Program-made: the position numbers and the translations under genes
Origin: Nelumbo lutea
Taxonomy: Eukaryota > Streptophyta > Magnoliopsida > Proteales > Nelumbonaceae
Direction of reading: 5' to 3'
Assembly (NCBI GenBank): GCA_022828595.1
Contig: JAKGHH010000005.1
Span: 27,292,193-27,356,192, forward strand
DNA length: 64,000 nt
Shown here: piece by piece, positions 20,824 to 32,891 of the stretch
Layout of the letters: each line of letters starts with the position of its first letter
Numbering within the stretch: the first letter of the stretch is position 1
Notes under the pieces: generated by a model
What the model was told of the DNA's origin: nothing
The model's database searches: none
What the model saw: only the letters and a program-made list of their open reading frames with translations

Positions 20824-22700
20824 TGTTAGACAGTCTTTGTATGCCCTTAACTTCAATTAGAATGATGTACTTTTGACGTTTATTAAATAAATAAAGTGCA
20901 TATTTGATTCATATTCTTGTGGTGTGTTTCTGTGTTATACCCTTAAGCTGTACACTTATGAGACTCATGTTAGTTTAGACTATTCACAACCGGTGGGTCG
21001 GTCTGGGGAGACCTATCCTGATAAGGCTAACATTGATGTGCCACCAAGTCAGTTGGGGTGGCCTGTCTCAGTCGCCAGGGTGAGACCCAAGGCACATGTA
21101 GTGTAGGATTAATTGAATCTTTGAACCGGACCAGATTTCCAATATTGTCCTGGACCTTGGATACTAATGGGCAACACTGGAAAGTTACACCTGACCCCCT
21201 AGACTCAATTATGATACTGCACTAGGTGTCGGATTGGGCTGTCTGATGTACCAATCAGTGAGATCCTTAGTGGGGGTCATAACCTAGGTATGTTGGGATA
21301 GTTTGAGAATTCATCTAAGTGGGTGATCATAGTGATAAGATTAGCCACTTTGTTGGACAAAGGTAATGATCGGGGATGCACTCTCTCTGATGGAAACCAA
21401 GACTGCCGGTAGCTAATTTCAATCGTTGAGATTTGTTTTGCAAAATATATTTTATATGAGATATAAAAGTATATATATTACGGTTTCTAAAATGTTTGCA
21501 AAAGGTTTTAATTTTCGGGATCCATATAAGCAGAGAGTGCAACACTGTTCCTTGCAGCAAAGGGAGAGGTCCTCTCTTGTCGGTTAGTGTTTGATCATTA
21601 TGGGCTGAGAGGTTAAGTGTAAGACCACTTATGGTAATACCTGATGGGCTAATCTTGCATCTGCCCACAGTCCCTTGGTTTTTATAAGGTGGCTTGGCCC
21701 GGGGACCACTTAATGTAAGTGTTGGGCCCAATAGAAGCCCATGTGATGGGTTTCAAGGGGTGCACTGTCCACAACAGTGTATTCGGCCAAGCCTTGTAAC
21801 AAAGGCTGGGCCGAACCCATGTGGCTGATGTGTAGATCAATGCTTGGGTCCCACGCCATACAAAGAAGCCCAATTGGGCAGCTGTTTGGAAGCAGTTTTG
21901 AGCACATGGACTTATTGGGCCTAAAGCCCATTTCGAACTGGTCCTTTTAATTAGTTAAATAGAGGGGGTGGATCTGGGATTAAATCAGTAGATAGGATAG
22001 AGTCCTACCCTATCCATCAGAGAGATCAGATCTGAATTCAGATCTGGAAACCTCCTGATAAGATCAAGAAAAGGATGATCTAATCTGCAGATAAGATAAG
22101 GGTCTTATCCTTATCACTTAAAGAGAGTCCAAATTCAGATAATAATTTGAATTAGGAAACTCCTGATAAGGTCAGGAGCTGATCTCTTTAAGCCTATAAA
22201 AGCAGGAGGGGGCGAATCATCCAAACCATCCCAGAAGTTCCAGAGATACTAGATCTCGAATTACAGAGAGAAGAATACACAGTGTGATTGCGCCTTCTCC
22301 CTGTGATCCCTTCCTGCCGCCACCATATTGCCAGTTTGTTCTCCAACATTGTAGGAGTGGTCAAGATTGGATCTTGATATCAGTCTTTGCTGAAAAGCTG
22401 ATAGGAAGTTGTCCTCACTGCATCCATTGGATTCTTGCTGAAGAATTCGGTTCGTGGGACGGACCCTACTGATTCTACTCCTCCACTGAGAGATACTATT
22501 TCTCTGTATCAGGTATATCCCTCTCCCACTGTTTCGTTTCAAATCTGATTCGGTTTATAGTTCAAGATTGATCTTTGAAAAATATGATTTTTCTAAAATA
22601 GGGAATACGATTCCCAGTTGAAGGGAGAGAAATTTTTTAAATTCGCCCACCCTATTCCGCACCTTTTGGGCGTCCATGTGATGGATCTCACATCCCTTCA
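20824..22700 (+). repeat. Copia-A 5' LTR
   Basis: 1877 bp, TG...CA. Contains TATAAAAG at 22195. Lacks about 70 bp near 22480 that the 3' LTR has at about 29777-29850, between direct CTCCA repeats. Antisense open frames inside it (for example minus 21327-21731) are shadows repeated in related LTRs. Confidence 0.9.
22195..22202 (+). promoter_or_regulatory. TATA box of Copia-A 5' LTR
   Basis: TATAAAAG followed by CAGGAGG. The corresponding spot in the 3' LTR (about 29495) reads AATAAAAG and has lost the first T. Confidence 0.6.
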
Positions 22701-22701
22701 G

Positions 22702-22713
22702 TGGTATCAGAGC
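22702..22713 (+). other. Copia-A primer binding site
   Basis: TGGTATCAGAGC, a full match to the initiator-Met tRNA primer site, one base inside the 5' LTR. Confidence 0.9.
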
Positions 22714-24319
22714 CATGGTTCAAGTCTTGAACCAAACAAACCAGATCTGAAACCTGCGCAAATATGCAAAAGGTGTTCTACCCGATTTGCGCAGTTTAAA
22801 GTTTTTCTGGGAAATTTATTCCTAGTTAATGGGCGAATGATCTGAAATTAATTTTTATAATTCTGGAATTTATTTAGAATTGTTCTTTATTATTTTCTTG
22901 ATTTATGGGCTATTCGTACAACTGGAGATCAAAATCTTGATTGGCGCAGTGAACCTGCGATTTGCAGATTCTATTCATTCATTCTAATCTGTAAATAATT
23001 TTTTTTCTAGACTGAATGTATAGGATTCGATCTGATGTAATAATAATAGAAAATTAGCATTTCTATTTATTTTATTTTGGATCGAAGCTGGTGGTGTAAG
23101 AAGGAGATTTTGTAGATGGAAACTGCAAACTGGGATCTAACCTCTGTTTTGCATAATGGAATGTGCGAATAGCCCTATCTGACTGATTCTTGCTTGATCT
23201 TTTATCAGTAATTAATTTTAGATTAATTCTTGAATTAAATCTTTAATTAAAGATCAAACCCTAGACCCGTTCGAACCAGATTGGTCCAAACTGGTTGGAC
23301 CAAATCTAGGGTTCGATCAAGACTGAATGTCAGCCCTATTTTTCCCACTAGTGGGCCTGAGAATTGATAATTAATTAAATATTTAATTCAGCCCAACCTG
23401 TAAAGGCCTAGTTTTAAGTTGTTAAAACTGCTAAAAGCCCACTTCGCAGATAAAGCTATATGGGCCAAACTGATCAACCCTAATTCAGCCCATATACCTA
23501 GATAATATTAATGGTTAATATTATGGATTAAAATGGGCTTCAAATGGGCTTTACAGATATTTAATTGATTGGATCAATTTTTCCTTGCATGTGATGCATG
23601 GATGTATGATGTGCTTCGAGCATGAACCATAAGAATTTGGTCCATGCAGTTTCGATAATTACTCTTGCGCACACCATGGAATGCACATCATTGCCATGGT
23701 GTCCCTTTTGGTCATTGGATGACCACCCTCAGTGGTGGGCCCCACACCTACAGGAGAGGATACGTGTGGAACCCTAGCCGATTTGGGCCCACCGAAATCT
23801 GACTTTATAAAAGTCAGTGGGAGCCATTATGTTTTGACCTAGATCAAACTAGGGCATAATTACTATTCCCTTCAGCTGATATGAGTGCGTACGATAGGGA
23901 GATTCATATGATGAACTCTCTAAAGGCCTTCCATCATTAGCATGAGGATGGGTCCTTCAGTAATGAGGAAACGCACTAGAAAATGGGCTATCCATTTGCT
24001 GTTGGGCTTGTCTGAGTGTTTTATAAGATGATAGGGGCGTCATAGACCGATGTGGGAGGGGCTTCACCAGAAAATGGGAACTCTCTCATGGTGCCTTGGC
24101 GTTCGCGAATAGGATGGGTAAGCAACTGAAACAGTTGGCTCCATGCACCCTATGTGATTTCTCACATTTCCAAAGACAACTCGTAGTCTCCATCACTAAG
24201 ATGGCAGGGAAATCTCAGGGATGAATAAATGGGAATGGAACATAGATTAAAAGCCATATCTATGTAATGAACATGAATCAAATCATGTTGTGGACCGATG
24301 TTTACTCTTTTATCAAAAA
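22714..24319 (+). other. Copia-A untranslated leader
   Basis: 1.6 kb with no convincing frame. Copia-B has a matching leader (55375-57138), so this is a family feature rather than random filler. It probably carries packaging and dimerisation signals, which I cannot identify by eye. Confidence 0.6.
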
Positions 24320-25110
24320 ATGGCGAACGGACAATTTGCAAAGCTTCTTGATGACAACAAGCTGAAGGGCCCGAACTATGCCGACTGGTATAGAAACCTT
24401 ATGCTGGTTCTAACTTCCGAAAAGTTAGACAAAGTGGCTAAAAATTCTGCCTCAAAGCGTCCGGGTGATAGGGCTTCTGAGGCCCGAAGGAGAGACTATC
24501 AGGACTGAGAGGAGAAAAACTCCCTTGTCCGGTGTTACATCATTGCCTCATTAGACAATCCGATACAGAGGTAGTTCGATCAGATCGAGCTCGCCAAGGA
24601 CATATTGGATAGTTTAAGAACGATGTATGAAGAGCAGAATTGTTCTACTCGTCAAAGGGTCTTGAAACAGTTCATGACCGCTCAAATGTCAAAAGGGCAT
24701 CAAGTTCACGACCATTGTCTTCAGATGATGGGCTACATCAATGAGCTTGAAGCTCTTGGATCCAGGCAGGATCTTGCAACCCAGATAGACTTCATCCTTA
24801 ATTCTTTGCTTCCTTCCTTTAATCCGTTTATCATGAATTATAACATGAACAAGCTGAATTTCAGCTTACAAGAGCTCAACAACATATTGCAACAAGCGGA
24901 AGAACTGATTAAAAGGATGAGCCAGTAGCTATGCTTGTTGACGCTAGCAAGACAGGCAAGAGAAAGAGGAAGGCAAAGAAGCCTCAGAAGAAAGCCACTA
25001 AGGGTAAGAAGCAAAAGAAAGACAAAGCATCGGATGCCTGTCACTTCTACATGAAGACCGACCACTGGAAAAGGAACTGTCCTACCTACCTGGAATCCAA
25101 GAAAGGTAAT
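24320..25110 (+). pseudogene. Copia-A gag
   Basis: The ATG at 24320 opens MANGQFAKLLDDNKLKGPN, then YADWYRNLMLVLTSEKLDKV, the typical W..W...L/I start of copia gag. It stops at 24506 (TGA after YQD), resumes in phase (SLVRCYIIASLDNPIQ), and includes NCSTRQRVLKQFMTAQMS and a basic Lys-rich stretch. The zinc knuckle reads CHFYMKTDHWKRNC: the second Cys has become Tyr, so zinc binding is lost. Copia-B gag at 57139 is the closest relative in the window and helps define the start. Confidence 0.85.
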
Positions 25111-25154
25111 TTTGAATCTTGTGTTATAGAAAACAATTTATTGGTAGCTTCTGC

Positions 25155-25420
25155 ATCCTGGTGTATTGACTCTGGGGCTTCAAGTCATGCATGTAACTCA
25201 TTGCAGGGGTTCAAGGTAAACAGAAGGCTGAGTGAGGGAGAAGTTATACTCTACTTGGGGACTTTTGCAAGTATTGCAGCCGCAACCATAGGAACTGTGG
25301 AGTTGAGAATTAACAATTGTACTCAAAGATTGCCTTTATGTACAAAATTTAAGAAGAATTTTGATTTCTGTCTCAAAACTGTGTGCGGATGGTTATTCTG
25401 TCTTGTTTAATAATATAATT
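25155..25420 (+). pseudogene. Copia-A aspartic protease
   Basis: ASWCIDSGASSHACNSLQGF shows the intact DSGAS active site, followed by EVILYLGTFASIAA and GTVELRI. A frameshift near 25360 separates it from the integrase part. Confidence 0.8.
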
Positions 25421-26589
25421 ACTATTAAAAGAAACAACAGATTCATCGCATACGAGGAACTAGAGAATGGTCTCTATGTTCTACATCCTTCTCTAGAAAA
25501 CATAATTGAAACTACGTCGGCTGAGATCCCCAAGAAAAGAGTCTGTGATACAGTTAATCCCATGTGCCAGTGGCATTACCAACTTGGTCATATCGGTGTT
25601 GACCGAATCACAAGGCTGGTAAAGGATGGTCATTTGGATTTTCTAGCTGTAGAAGATCTTCCCACTCGTGAGCCTTGCCTACAAGGTAAGATGACGAAAT
25701 GGCCATAAGCCTGAAAGATGTACCGACACACTTGACCTTATACATAGTGATGTATGTGGTCCCCAGGACATGCAATCAACATGTGTATTTCATCAACTTT
25801 ACCGATGATTTCTCACGATATGGTTACGTGTACCTAATGAGACATAAATCTGAATCCTTTGAAAAGTTTAAAGAGTTAGGACAAGAGGTCGAGAAACAGT
25901 TAGGGAGAGAAACTAAAGCCCTTTGATCAGTTCGAGGTGGCGAGTATCTCTCTAACGAATTCAGGGACTACTTAAAGGACAATGGGATAGTATCACAGTT
26001 GGCTCCTCCTGCTACACCACAACTTAACGGTGTTTCAGAGAGGAAGAATATGACCTTATTGGATATGGTCCGATCACTTCTCATACACTCAGAGTTACCC
26101 ACATCCTTTTGGGGTTACGCATTAGTGACTGCAATTTACGTGTTGAATCGGGTTCCAACCAAATTGGTTCCGAAAACTCCATATGAACTTTGGACTGGAA
26201 AGAAACCAAGTGTCAGACACTTGAAGATTTGGAGTTGTCCCACACACATTAAAAGAACGAGTGCAGACAAGTTGGAATCCAAGACCAGTCGTTGCCTATT
26301 TGTAGGCTACCCGAAAGGCTCTGTGGGTTACATATTCTATGACCCAAGTGAGTAGAAGGTGTTCTGTAGCTGGAATGCACAATTCTTGGAAACAGATTAC
26401 ATCCTGGACACCCATCGTCAGGAAGAAGTTCTTGATGAGGAGAGCTCAAAAGCAGTGGGAGATGTCCCACAAGTTTCAGGTAGTAGCCAACCTAGAAGAT
26501 CCACTCGGGTATCCAGGCCACCAATCCGTTATAGTTATGACCAAGATAGTTACCTGGTGGAAACTTTGACCAGTGAAGAAGATCCGTGA
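25361..26589 (+). pseudogene. Copia-A integrase
   Basis: The zinc-binding part (25361-25708) begins VSKLCADGYSVLF and has WHYQLGHIG. The next Cys of the C-x2-C pair is changed to Arg (TREPCLQGKM). The core reads SDVCGP (first Asp present, after a shift) and DDFSRYGYVYLMRHKSE. At the second position SVRGGEYLS has lost the Asp of the usual SDRGGEY. The Glu helix [15 protein letters not shown] is present. The C-terminal part is [34 protein letters not shown], then [14 protein letters not shown]. Overall well conserved but broken by stops and shifts. Confidence 0.85.
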
Positions 26590-26639
26590 CTTAAGCGGAA
26601 GCTATATTGGACATAGATTCCCATAGTGGGTGGAGGCCA

Positions 26640-27460
26640 TGAGAGCTGAGATGGACTCAATGGAGACCAATGGAGTTTGGACTCAAGTAAATCCGCCCTC
26701 TGGGATAAAAGCAATTGGTTGCAAATGGATCTATAAGAGGAAGAAGGGCCCTGATGCAAGGGTACACTCAGAAAGAGGGCATCGATTATGAGGAAACATT
26801 TTCGCCTATGGCCATGCTTAAATCCATTAGGATCTTGCTAGCTGTAGCAGCATACCATGATTATGAAATTTGGCAAATGGATGTCAAAACTACGTTCCTA
26901 AATGTTGATCTTATTGAAGATATCTATATGCAGCAGCCGTAATGCTTCATTGCTGCTGGTCAGGAACACATGGTATGTATACTTAACAGATCCATTTATG
27001 GACTTAAGCAAGCTTCTAGAAGTTGGAACATTCGTTTTGACTCTGCTATCAAATTGTTTGACTTCAAGCAGAATCCGAATGAGTCCTGTGTTTACAGGAA
27101 ATCCAGTGAGGATAAGGTTACTTTTTGGTCTTGTATGTAGATGACATTCTACTCATTGGGAATGATGTAGGAATTTTGACTACAGTGAAAGTATGGCTTT
27201 CACAACAATTCTCCATGAAAGATCTTGGAGAAGCCTCCTATATACTGGGTCTTCGACTCTATAGAGATAGATCGAAGCGGATAATAGGATTATCCCAATC
27301 TGCTTACATTGACGAAATAGTCAAAAGATAAAGCATGGAGAACTACAAGAAAGGAAATGTTCCTTTCAATCACGGAGTCAATCTCTCTAAGAAAATGTCT
27401 CCCAAGACTTCTGAGGAGATTGAGGGCATGAAGGACATTCCTATGCCTCTGCCATAGGGA
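26640..27460 (+). pseudogene. Copia-A reverse transcriptase
   Basis: The frame reads GCKWIYKRKKGPDA, then YTQKEGIDYEETFSPMAMLK, the palm MDVKTTFLNVDL, YMQQP, IYGLKQASRSW and the catalytic box LYVDDILLIGND, which is intact (about 27125-27160). It continues with QQFSMKDLGEASYILGLRL and LSQSAYIDEIVKR. About 35 codons after KKGPD are deleted (compare Copia-B at 59580), where the usual VE.YKARLVAKG lies. Confidence 0.85.
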
Positions 27461-27465
27461 GCATC

Positions 27466-28118
27466 ATGTATGCCATGTTGTGCACTCGCCCCGACATTGC
27501 TCAGGCAGTGAGTGTGGTAAGCAGATTCCAAACCAACCCAGGGCAGGAGCACTGGACCACTGTGAAAAATATACTCAAATACCTACGAAGGACAAAAGAG
27601 TTTTGTTTGGTACTCGATGGTAGTTCACTACAGATCCAAGGGTATACTGATGTCGATTTCCAATCGGATCTAGATAATAGAAAATCTACATCTGGATATG
27701 TTTTCATGATGGGATTGTGTGCTGTTTACTGAAAAGCAGTAAATAGGGGTCCACCGTAGACTCTACAACCGAAGCCAAATACATTGCGGCAATCGAGGTT
27801 GCCAAAGAAGCCATGTGGATGAAGAAGTTTGTTCACGATTTGGGAGTAGTTCCATCCAGCGCATCACCCATCCCGTTGTTGTGTGACAACAATGGAGCAA
27901 TTGCTCAGGCTAAGGAGCCACGATCCCACTCGAAGTCAAAGCACATCGAGAGGAAGTACCATGTACTGCGGGAGATTGTGGGTAGAGAGGACGTCCTGAT
28001 TCAGAAGGTCACGTCAGCGGAAAATGTAGCAAACCCATTGATGAAGCCACTATCACATAAAGTATTTGAGAAACACGTGGAAAGCATGGAACTCCAGCTT
28101 ATACCAGATTGGACCTAA
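27466..28118 (+). pseudogene. Copia-A RNase H
   Basis: RNase H removes the RNA template. MYAMLCTRPDIAQAVSVVSR and a WTTVKNILKYLR stretch lead to the first catalytic part, QGYTDVDFQSD, then RKSTSGYVF. After a shift come TEAKYIAAIEVAKEAMWMKK, then LLCDNNGAIAQAKEPRSHSK and SKHIERKYHVLRE, with the conserved Asp and His residues. It ends DWT, about ten bases before the polypurine tract. Confidence 0.85.
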
Positions 28119-28119
28119 G

Positions 28120-28132
28120 TGCAAGTGGGAGC
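28120..28132 (+). other. Copia-A polypurine tract
   Basis: GTGCAAGTGGGAGC lies immediately upstream of the 3' LTR. It is the usual place and form of the plus-strand primer in copia elements. Confidence 0.75.
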
Positions 28133-30063
28133 TGTTAGACAGTCTTTGTATGCCCTTAGCTTCAATCAGAATGATGTACTTTTGACGTTTATTGTAAATA
28201 AATAAAGTGCATATTTGATTCATATTCTTGTGGTGTTTTTCTGTCTTATACCCTTAAGTTGAACATTTAATGAGACTCGTGTTAGTTTAGAATGTTCACC
28301 GCCGATGGGTCGGTCTGGGGAGACCTATCCTGATAAGGCTGACACTGATGAGCCACCAAGTCGGTTGAGGTGGTTTGTCTCAGCCGCCAGCGTGAGACCC
28401 AAGGCACCTTCAGTGTAAGATTAATTGAATTTTGAACCGAACCAAATTTCCAGTATTTCCCTAGACCTTGGAGATTAATGGGCAAAATTGGAAAGTTACA
28501 CCTAACCCCTAGACTCGATTATGATACTGCACTAGGTGTCGGATTGGGCTATCTTTGATGTACCAACCAGTGAGATCCTTAGCGGGGGTTAAAACCTGGG
28601 TATGTTGGGACAGTCTGAGAATTCATCTGAGTGGGTGATCATAGTGACAAGATTAGCCCCTTTGTCGGGCAAAGGTAATGATCGGGGATGCACTCTTTGA
28701 TGAAAACCAAGACTACCAGTAGCCAATTTCAATCGTTGAGATTTGTTTTGCAAAATATATTTTATATGAGATATAAAAGTATATATATTACGATTTCTAA
28801 AATGTTTGCAAAAGGTTTTAATTCCCGAGATCCATATAAGCAGAGAGTGCAACACTGTTCCTTGCAGCCGAGGGAGAGGTCATCTCTTGTCGGCCAGTGT
28901 TTGATCATTATGGGCTGAGAGGTTAAGTGTAAGACCACTGAGGGTAATACCTGATGGGCTAATTTTGCATTTGCCCACAGTCCCTTGGTTTTTATAAGGT
29001 GGCTTGGCCTAGGTACAACTTAATGTAAGTGTTGGGCCCAATAGAAGCCCATGTGATGGGTTTCAAGGGGTGCACTGTCCACAACAGTGTATTCGGCCAG
29101 GCCTTGTAACAAATGTTGGGCCGAACCCATGTGGCTGATGTATAGATCAGTGCTTGGGTCCCACGCCATACAAAGAAACCCAACTGGGCAGCAGTTTTGA
29201 GCGCATGGACTTATTGGGCCTAAAGCCCATTTTGAACTGGTCCTTTTAATTAGTTAAAGAGAGGGGGCGGATCTGAGATTGAATCAGTAGATGGGATAGA
29301 GTCCTACCCTATCCACTTAGAGAGATCAAATCTGAATTCAGATCTGGAAACCTCCTGATAAGATCAGGAGAAGGATGATCTAATCTATAGATAAGATAAG
29401 GGTCTTATCCTTATCACTTAAAGAGAGTCCAAATTTAGATAATGATCAAAATTAGGAAACTCCTAATAAGATCAGTAGCTGATCTCTTTAAGCCAATAAA
29501 AGCAGGAGGAGGCGAATCATCCAAACCATCCCAGAAGTACCAAAGATACTAGATCTCGAATTACAGAGAGAAGAATACATAGTGGGAATGTGCCTTCTCC
29601 CTATGATCCCTTCCTGCCACCGCCATACTGCCAGTTCGTTCACCAACATTGTAGGAGTGGTCAAGATTGGATCTTGATAACAGTCTTTGCTAAAAGGCTG
29701 ATAGGAAGTTGTGCTCACTGCCTTCATTGGATTCTTGCTAAAGAATTCGGTTCATGGGATGGACCCCGTTGATTTTGCTCCTCCATCCACTATGTCATCT
29801 TCAGTGAGAGCAGTTTTTGGTGATCTTCTTTGGGCGTGAACACCTCCATTGAGAGATACTATTTCTCTGTATCAGGTATATCCCTCTCCCACTATTTCGT
29901 TTCAAATATGATTCGATTTATGGTTCAAGATTGATCCTTGAAAAATATGATTTTTCTAAAATAGGGAATACGATTCCCAGTTGAAGGGAGAGAATTTTTT
30001 TAAATTCGCCCACCCTATTTTGCACCTTTTAGGCGTCCTTGTGATGGATCTCATATCCCTTCA
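28133..30063 (+). repeat. Copia-A 3' LTR
   Basis: 1931 bp, TGTTAGACAG...CCCTTCA, matching the 5' LTR along its length and followed by the CTAAC duplication. Its TATA motif is damaged (AATAAAAG near 29495). Confidence 0.9.
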
Positions 30064-30068
30064 CTAAC
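30064..30068 (+). repeat. Target-site duplication of Copia-A (right)
   Basis: CTAAC, identical to 20819-20823. Confidence 0.85.
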
Positions 30069-30990
30069 AATGGCCAACAGTTCAAGGTGTACATCGCATT
30101 GAACTTAGAGGTTGTAGGATTCCTATTAGCCCATGACAATGATGAGGGTGCCAAGTGTCTGGTTTACTAGCCAGTAGAACCCTAAAACCAGGTAAGAAGA
30201 ATTACTCCCACATGGAGCAGTAGTGTTTTGCATTAGTGTTTACGTCACAGAAGTTTAGACATTACATCCTAGGCCAAATGGTGGAGCTAATCCCAAGGAG
30301 TGATCCAATTAAGTATTTCATAGGCAAACCTCCACTCTCTGGAAGATTAGTCAAGTGGATGATGCAGCTGAATGAGTACACAATCGAGTACACCCAACCA
30401 AAAGCCATCAAGTGTCAGGCAGTTGCAAATCTCTGAGCCACTTTTTCCACCAATGACGGTTTCCCCATCTCTGAAGAGGTATTCGGAGAACTACCCATCA
30501 TCACATTAGTTGAAGATGGGGAGTGGACTTTAACCTTTGATGGAAGCAGCACCAGCACCTCTGCCAAGGCTGGAGTCACATTGGTTTCGCCCACCGATGA
30601 TACCTTCGCCTATTCCTTTAAATTGCAATTCCCCTGTTCACATAACATAGCTGAGTATGAAGCTTTAGTATTGGGATTGATGGTGGCAAGGGACTCCGGA
30701 GCCAAAAAGGTCAAAGAACTAGGAGATTCAAAATTGGTGATTGGGAAGATGGATAACAACACCGTAGTTAAGGAACTGACAATCTTGCCATAGAGGACCT
30801 TGAACCAAAGATTAACCAGGGACTTAGAAGTAACCTACGAACACCAGAACATAGTCAAAAATAGGTACATCGATGTATTAGACACTTTGGAATAAAAAAT
30901 ACAACCGAGTAAAAATCCAATCAACATTACCATCTAGATGCACTATGAACCATCAACTAAGAGATTAGGACACTAGATAAATATGCTCAA
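30069..30990 (+). pseudogene. Gypsy-1 RNase H domains
   Basis: Right after Copia-A the RT connection resumes: QQFKVYIALNLEVVGFLLAH, then LVFTSQKFRHYILG, IPRSDPIKYFIGKPPLSGRL and MMQLNEYTIEYTQPKAIKCQ, the RVT_RNaseH-type end. A second RNase H (RVT_3 type) follows: EWTLTFDGSSTSTSAKAGVT with its catalytic Asp, then HNIAEYEALVLGLMVARDSG with the Glu, then GDSKLVIGKM. Two RNase H modules are a mark of the Tat group. Homology ends near 30960-30990 at the truncated Athila-II LTR. Confidence 0.85.
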
Positions 30991-30995
30991 GACTA

Positions 30996-31901
30996 ATTAA
31001 CATTAATTCTGTTTGTCAGACTAATTAACATTAACATCCAGTAAAAAATATGCTCAAGAATCAATGAATACTTGAATTAAAAAGCAAGAAAATAAATTAA
31101 CTATGGAACCTCACAATGACACAATCAAACCTCCCCCCTTGAACCAGAAAAAGAAGCTTAGCTGCTCATGATCTGTGAAACCTCCATGCTCTGCTTCTCC
31201 ATGGCCGAACTGCTCTCTTGAGTTTCTTGAGTTGCTTGGTGATCTCTTGGATCTTGGAGTGAATGATGCTAGAGCTGGTTCACCCCCCTCTTTATATAGC
31301 CAAAGGAGAGGGCTGCTTTCCAACTCCTTCTAGGAGATCATTTTATCTTTAAGGAGTCTTGATCTTCTTTGAACTAATCATATCCTATCTCTTATCTAAT
31401 GATCTAATCTCAATCTTCTTATCTCTCTAAGATTACATTCAAGACTTTAGATCTGATAAGACTCTCTCTTTGGAGATTAAATTCGAGATTTGGACTCTTG
31501 ACTCTTGAATTCGAGTTGGGCTGCTTCAAGGTACTTCTGCAAGTTGGGCTTAAGTTGTGAAATGGGACTGACTATGAACTTGCTCCGACTTTGAGCTCAT
31601 TTTCGTACTCGATTCGGGCTAAATCTGTCAAAACCCAAAACATAAAAGTTGTGGGCCTTCCTTTCATCTTTCTAATGCTTCGTGAATTGTCCAATTCGGA
31701 GTCCGGAATTGAGAGTTAGGCCCATATTACTGACTGTCACCGAAACTATGCAAAATCACCCGATTTGCCCTGTTTTCTTCCAATTGCCTTCTTTATTGCC
31801 TTGAATCGAAATACAAGAGTAATGAGTTCATTTAAGTGCTAAAGTGATGTAAAAAGATGAAAATTAGGGGACAAAAATAGGGTTCTTTTCAGTCTCATCA
31901 A
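30996..31901 (-). repeat. Athila-II 3' LTR, truncated
   Basis: It matches 35930-36851, with scattered substitutions and an 18-bp block (TTTAAAACTTGGGCTGC) present only in the right copy. It contains TATATAAAGAGG on the minus strand (about 31288-31299). About 640 bp of the inner LTR end are missing on the left. The 70-codon open frame at 31111-31323 is repeated exactly at 36045-36257 and is LTR sequence, not a gene. Confidence 0.9.
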
Positions 31902-31938
31902 ATCCCCCCACACTTAAACTTTGCCCGTCCTCGGGCAA
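31902..31938 (-). other. Polypurine tract and hairpin beside Athila-II 3' LTR
   Basis: On the minus strand a perfect 7-bp stem, TTGCCCG/CGGGCAA with loop AGGA (31921-31938), is followed by (G)TTTAAGTGTGGGGGGATT, which abuts the LTR start TGATGAGACTG. The G-tract is the plus-strand primer; the hairpin is of unknown role. Confidence 0.8.
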
Positions 31939-32345
31939 TGCAAAACTCAAGCAAAACAAGAGAACCTAACTACTGATTTTCAATATTTCTTTTTCTCTAC
32001 ACGTGGCCTGGTTCATTGCATGCTTTAGTTCAAACTTGGTAACCTTCCCTCTTCCATCTCTTTCTCCCCTTCTTCTCGTCCAAGAGTGATCACAAATCAC
32101 CATTCCTCATGGTCCCAAGTTAAATCGATAGTTAAGGAGACAAGCCTTCCCGGGCTGAAAACATCATTGACTGAATGGGTACTCATTGCTTTAACAAACC
32201 AATACAGCCAGATTCACTTACATTTCTTTGTTTCTTAAGCCAAAACAAGGTGTACTTATTGCCATAAGCTTGCTATGTATCACATCTCCACCACTTAGTT
32301 TGATTTCCTAGGATCTGAAGGTGAGAATGGGGTTGGGGTTCTAGG

Positions 32346-32468
32346 GTGAGTGCATTTTATGCTCCATCTAACACTTGTTTGTGTTTCTAGATGTGAGTGC
32401 ATTTTATGCTCCTCATATTTGCTTTTGTTTCTAGATGTGAGTGCATTTTATGCTCCATCTCACATTAG
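32346..32468 (-). repeat. Tandem repeat, three units of about 45 bp
   Basis: The plus strand reads GTGAGTGCATTTTATGCTCC three times, at about 32346, 32393 and 32437, with TTTCTAGATG joining them. Units are 44 to 47 bases. It lies within the 3' non-coding part of Athila-II. Confidence 0.75.
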
Positions 32469-32850
32469 TCACGATTTTATTTTCATTTTTTTTCTTTTTT
32501 TTTTTTTGCACAAGAATCACAGGGTTTCGCTGTCTGATCCATGAATTCATTGATCGTGGTCTCAATATGCCTAACACAGCAAGTTCTAGAATAATCAAAC
32601 CATGTTTGACAGATAATTATGAGAAAATCAATCAAACCCTTATGCATCTTGCCTACTAATCGATTAATCAATTAAAATCATGAGGTACCATATACAGCCG
32701 AGAAAGATTCAGTTAGTCATGTTTGCATCCTATCTTATCTATTCAGCCTAAACACATGATTCCTGATAAGTTGAAATCATTCAAGGATAAGTTTCCGGGA
32801 GCAGAAATTTCAAGAAGGTAAGGTATCCCAAATTTCCATCAGATTTTCCT

Positions 32851-32891
32851 AATCCCCCCCACACTTAAGTTATACGTTGTCCCCAATGTAT
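32851..32891 (-). other. Internal hairpin and G-tract of Athila-II
   Basis: The minus strand reads ATACATT-GGGGAC-AACGTAT (six of seven pairs), then AACTTAAGTGTGGGGGGGATT-like sequence. This second copy of the arrangement lies about 950 bases upstream of the LTR-side one. Confidence 0.65.

Larger units (their letters stand above)
20824..30063 (+). mobile_element. Copia-A: complete but decayed Ty1/copia element
   Basis: It is about 9.24 kb, flanked by CTAAC on both sides. Order: 5' LTR (20824-22700), primer site (22702-22713), 1.6-kb leader, gag, protease, integrase, RT, RNase H, polypurine tract and 3' LTR (28133-30063). LTRs start TGTTAGACAG and end CTTCA. The long LTRs, long leader and Met primer site resemble the Angela/BARE type of plant copia; that lineage call is inference. 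Coding frames have many stops and shifts. It is inserted in the RT/RNase H part of Gypsy-1, so it is younger than that element. The LTRs differ by scattered substitutions and a roughly 70-bp deletion in the 5' LTR. Confidence 0.9.

Noticed and set aside
22701..22713. tRNA-derived fragment at TGGTATCAGAGC
   Set aside because: It is the primer binding site. There is no tRNA cloverleaf around it, and I found no tRNA gene elsewhere by eye.
21327..29183. Repeated antisense open frames within copia LTRs (for example 21327-21731, 28589-28855, 28992-29183)
   Set aside because: They recur only because the LTR recurs, and no protein family is recognisable.
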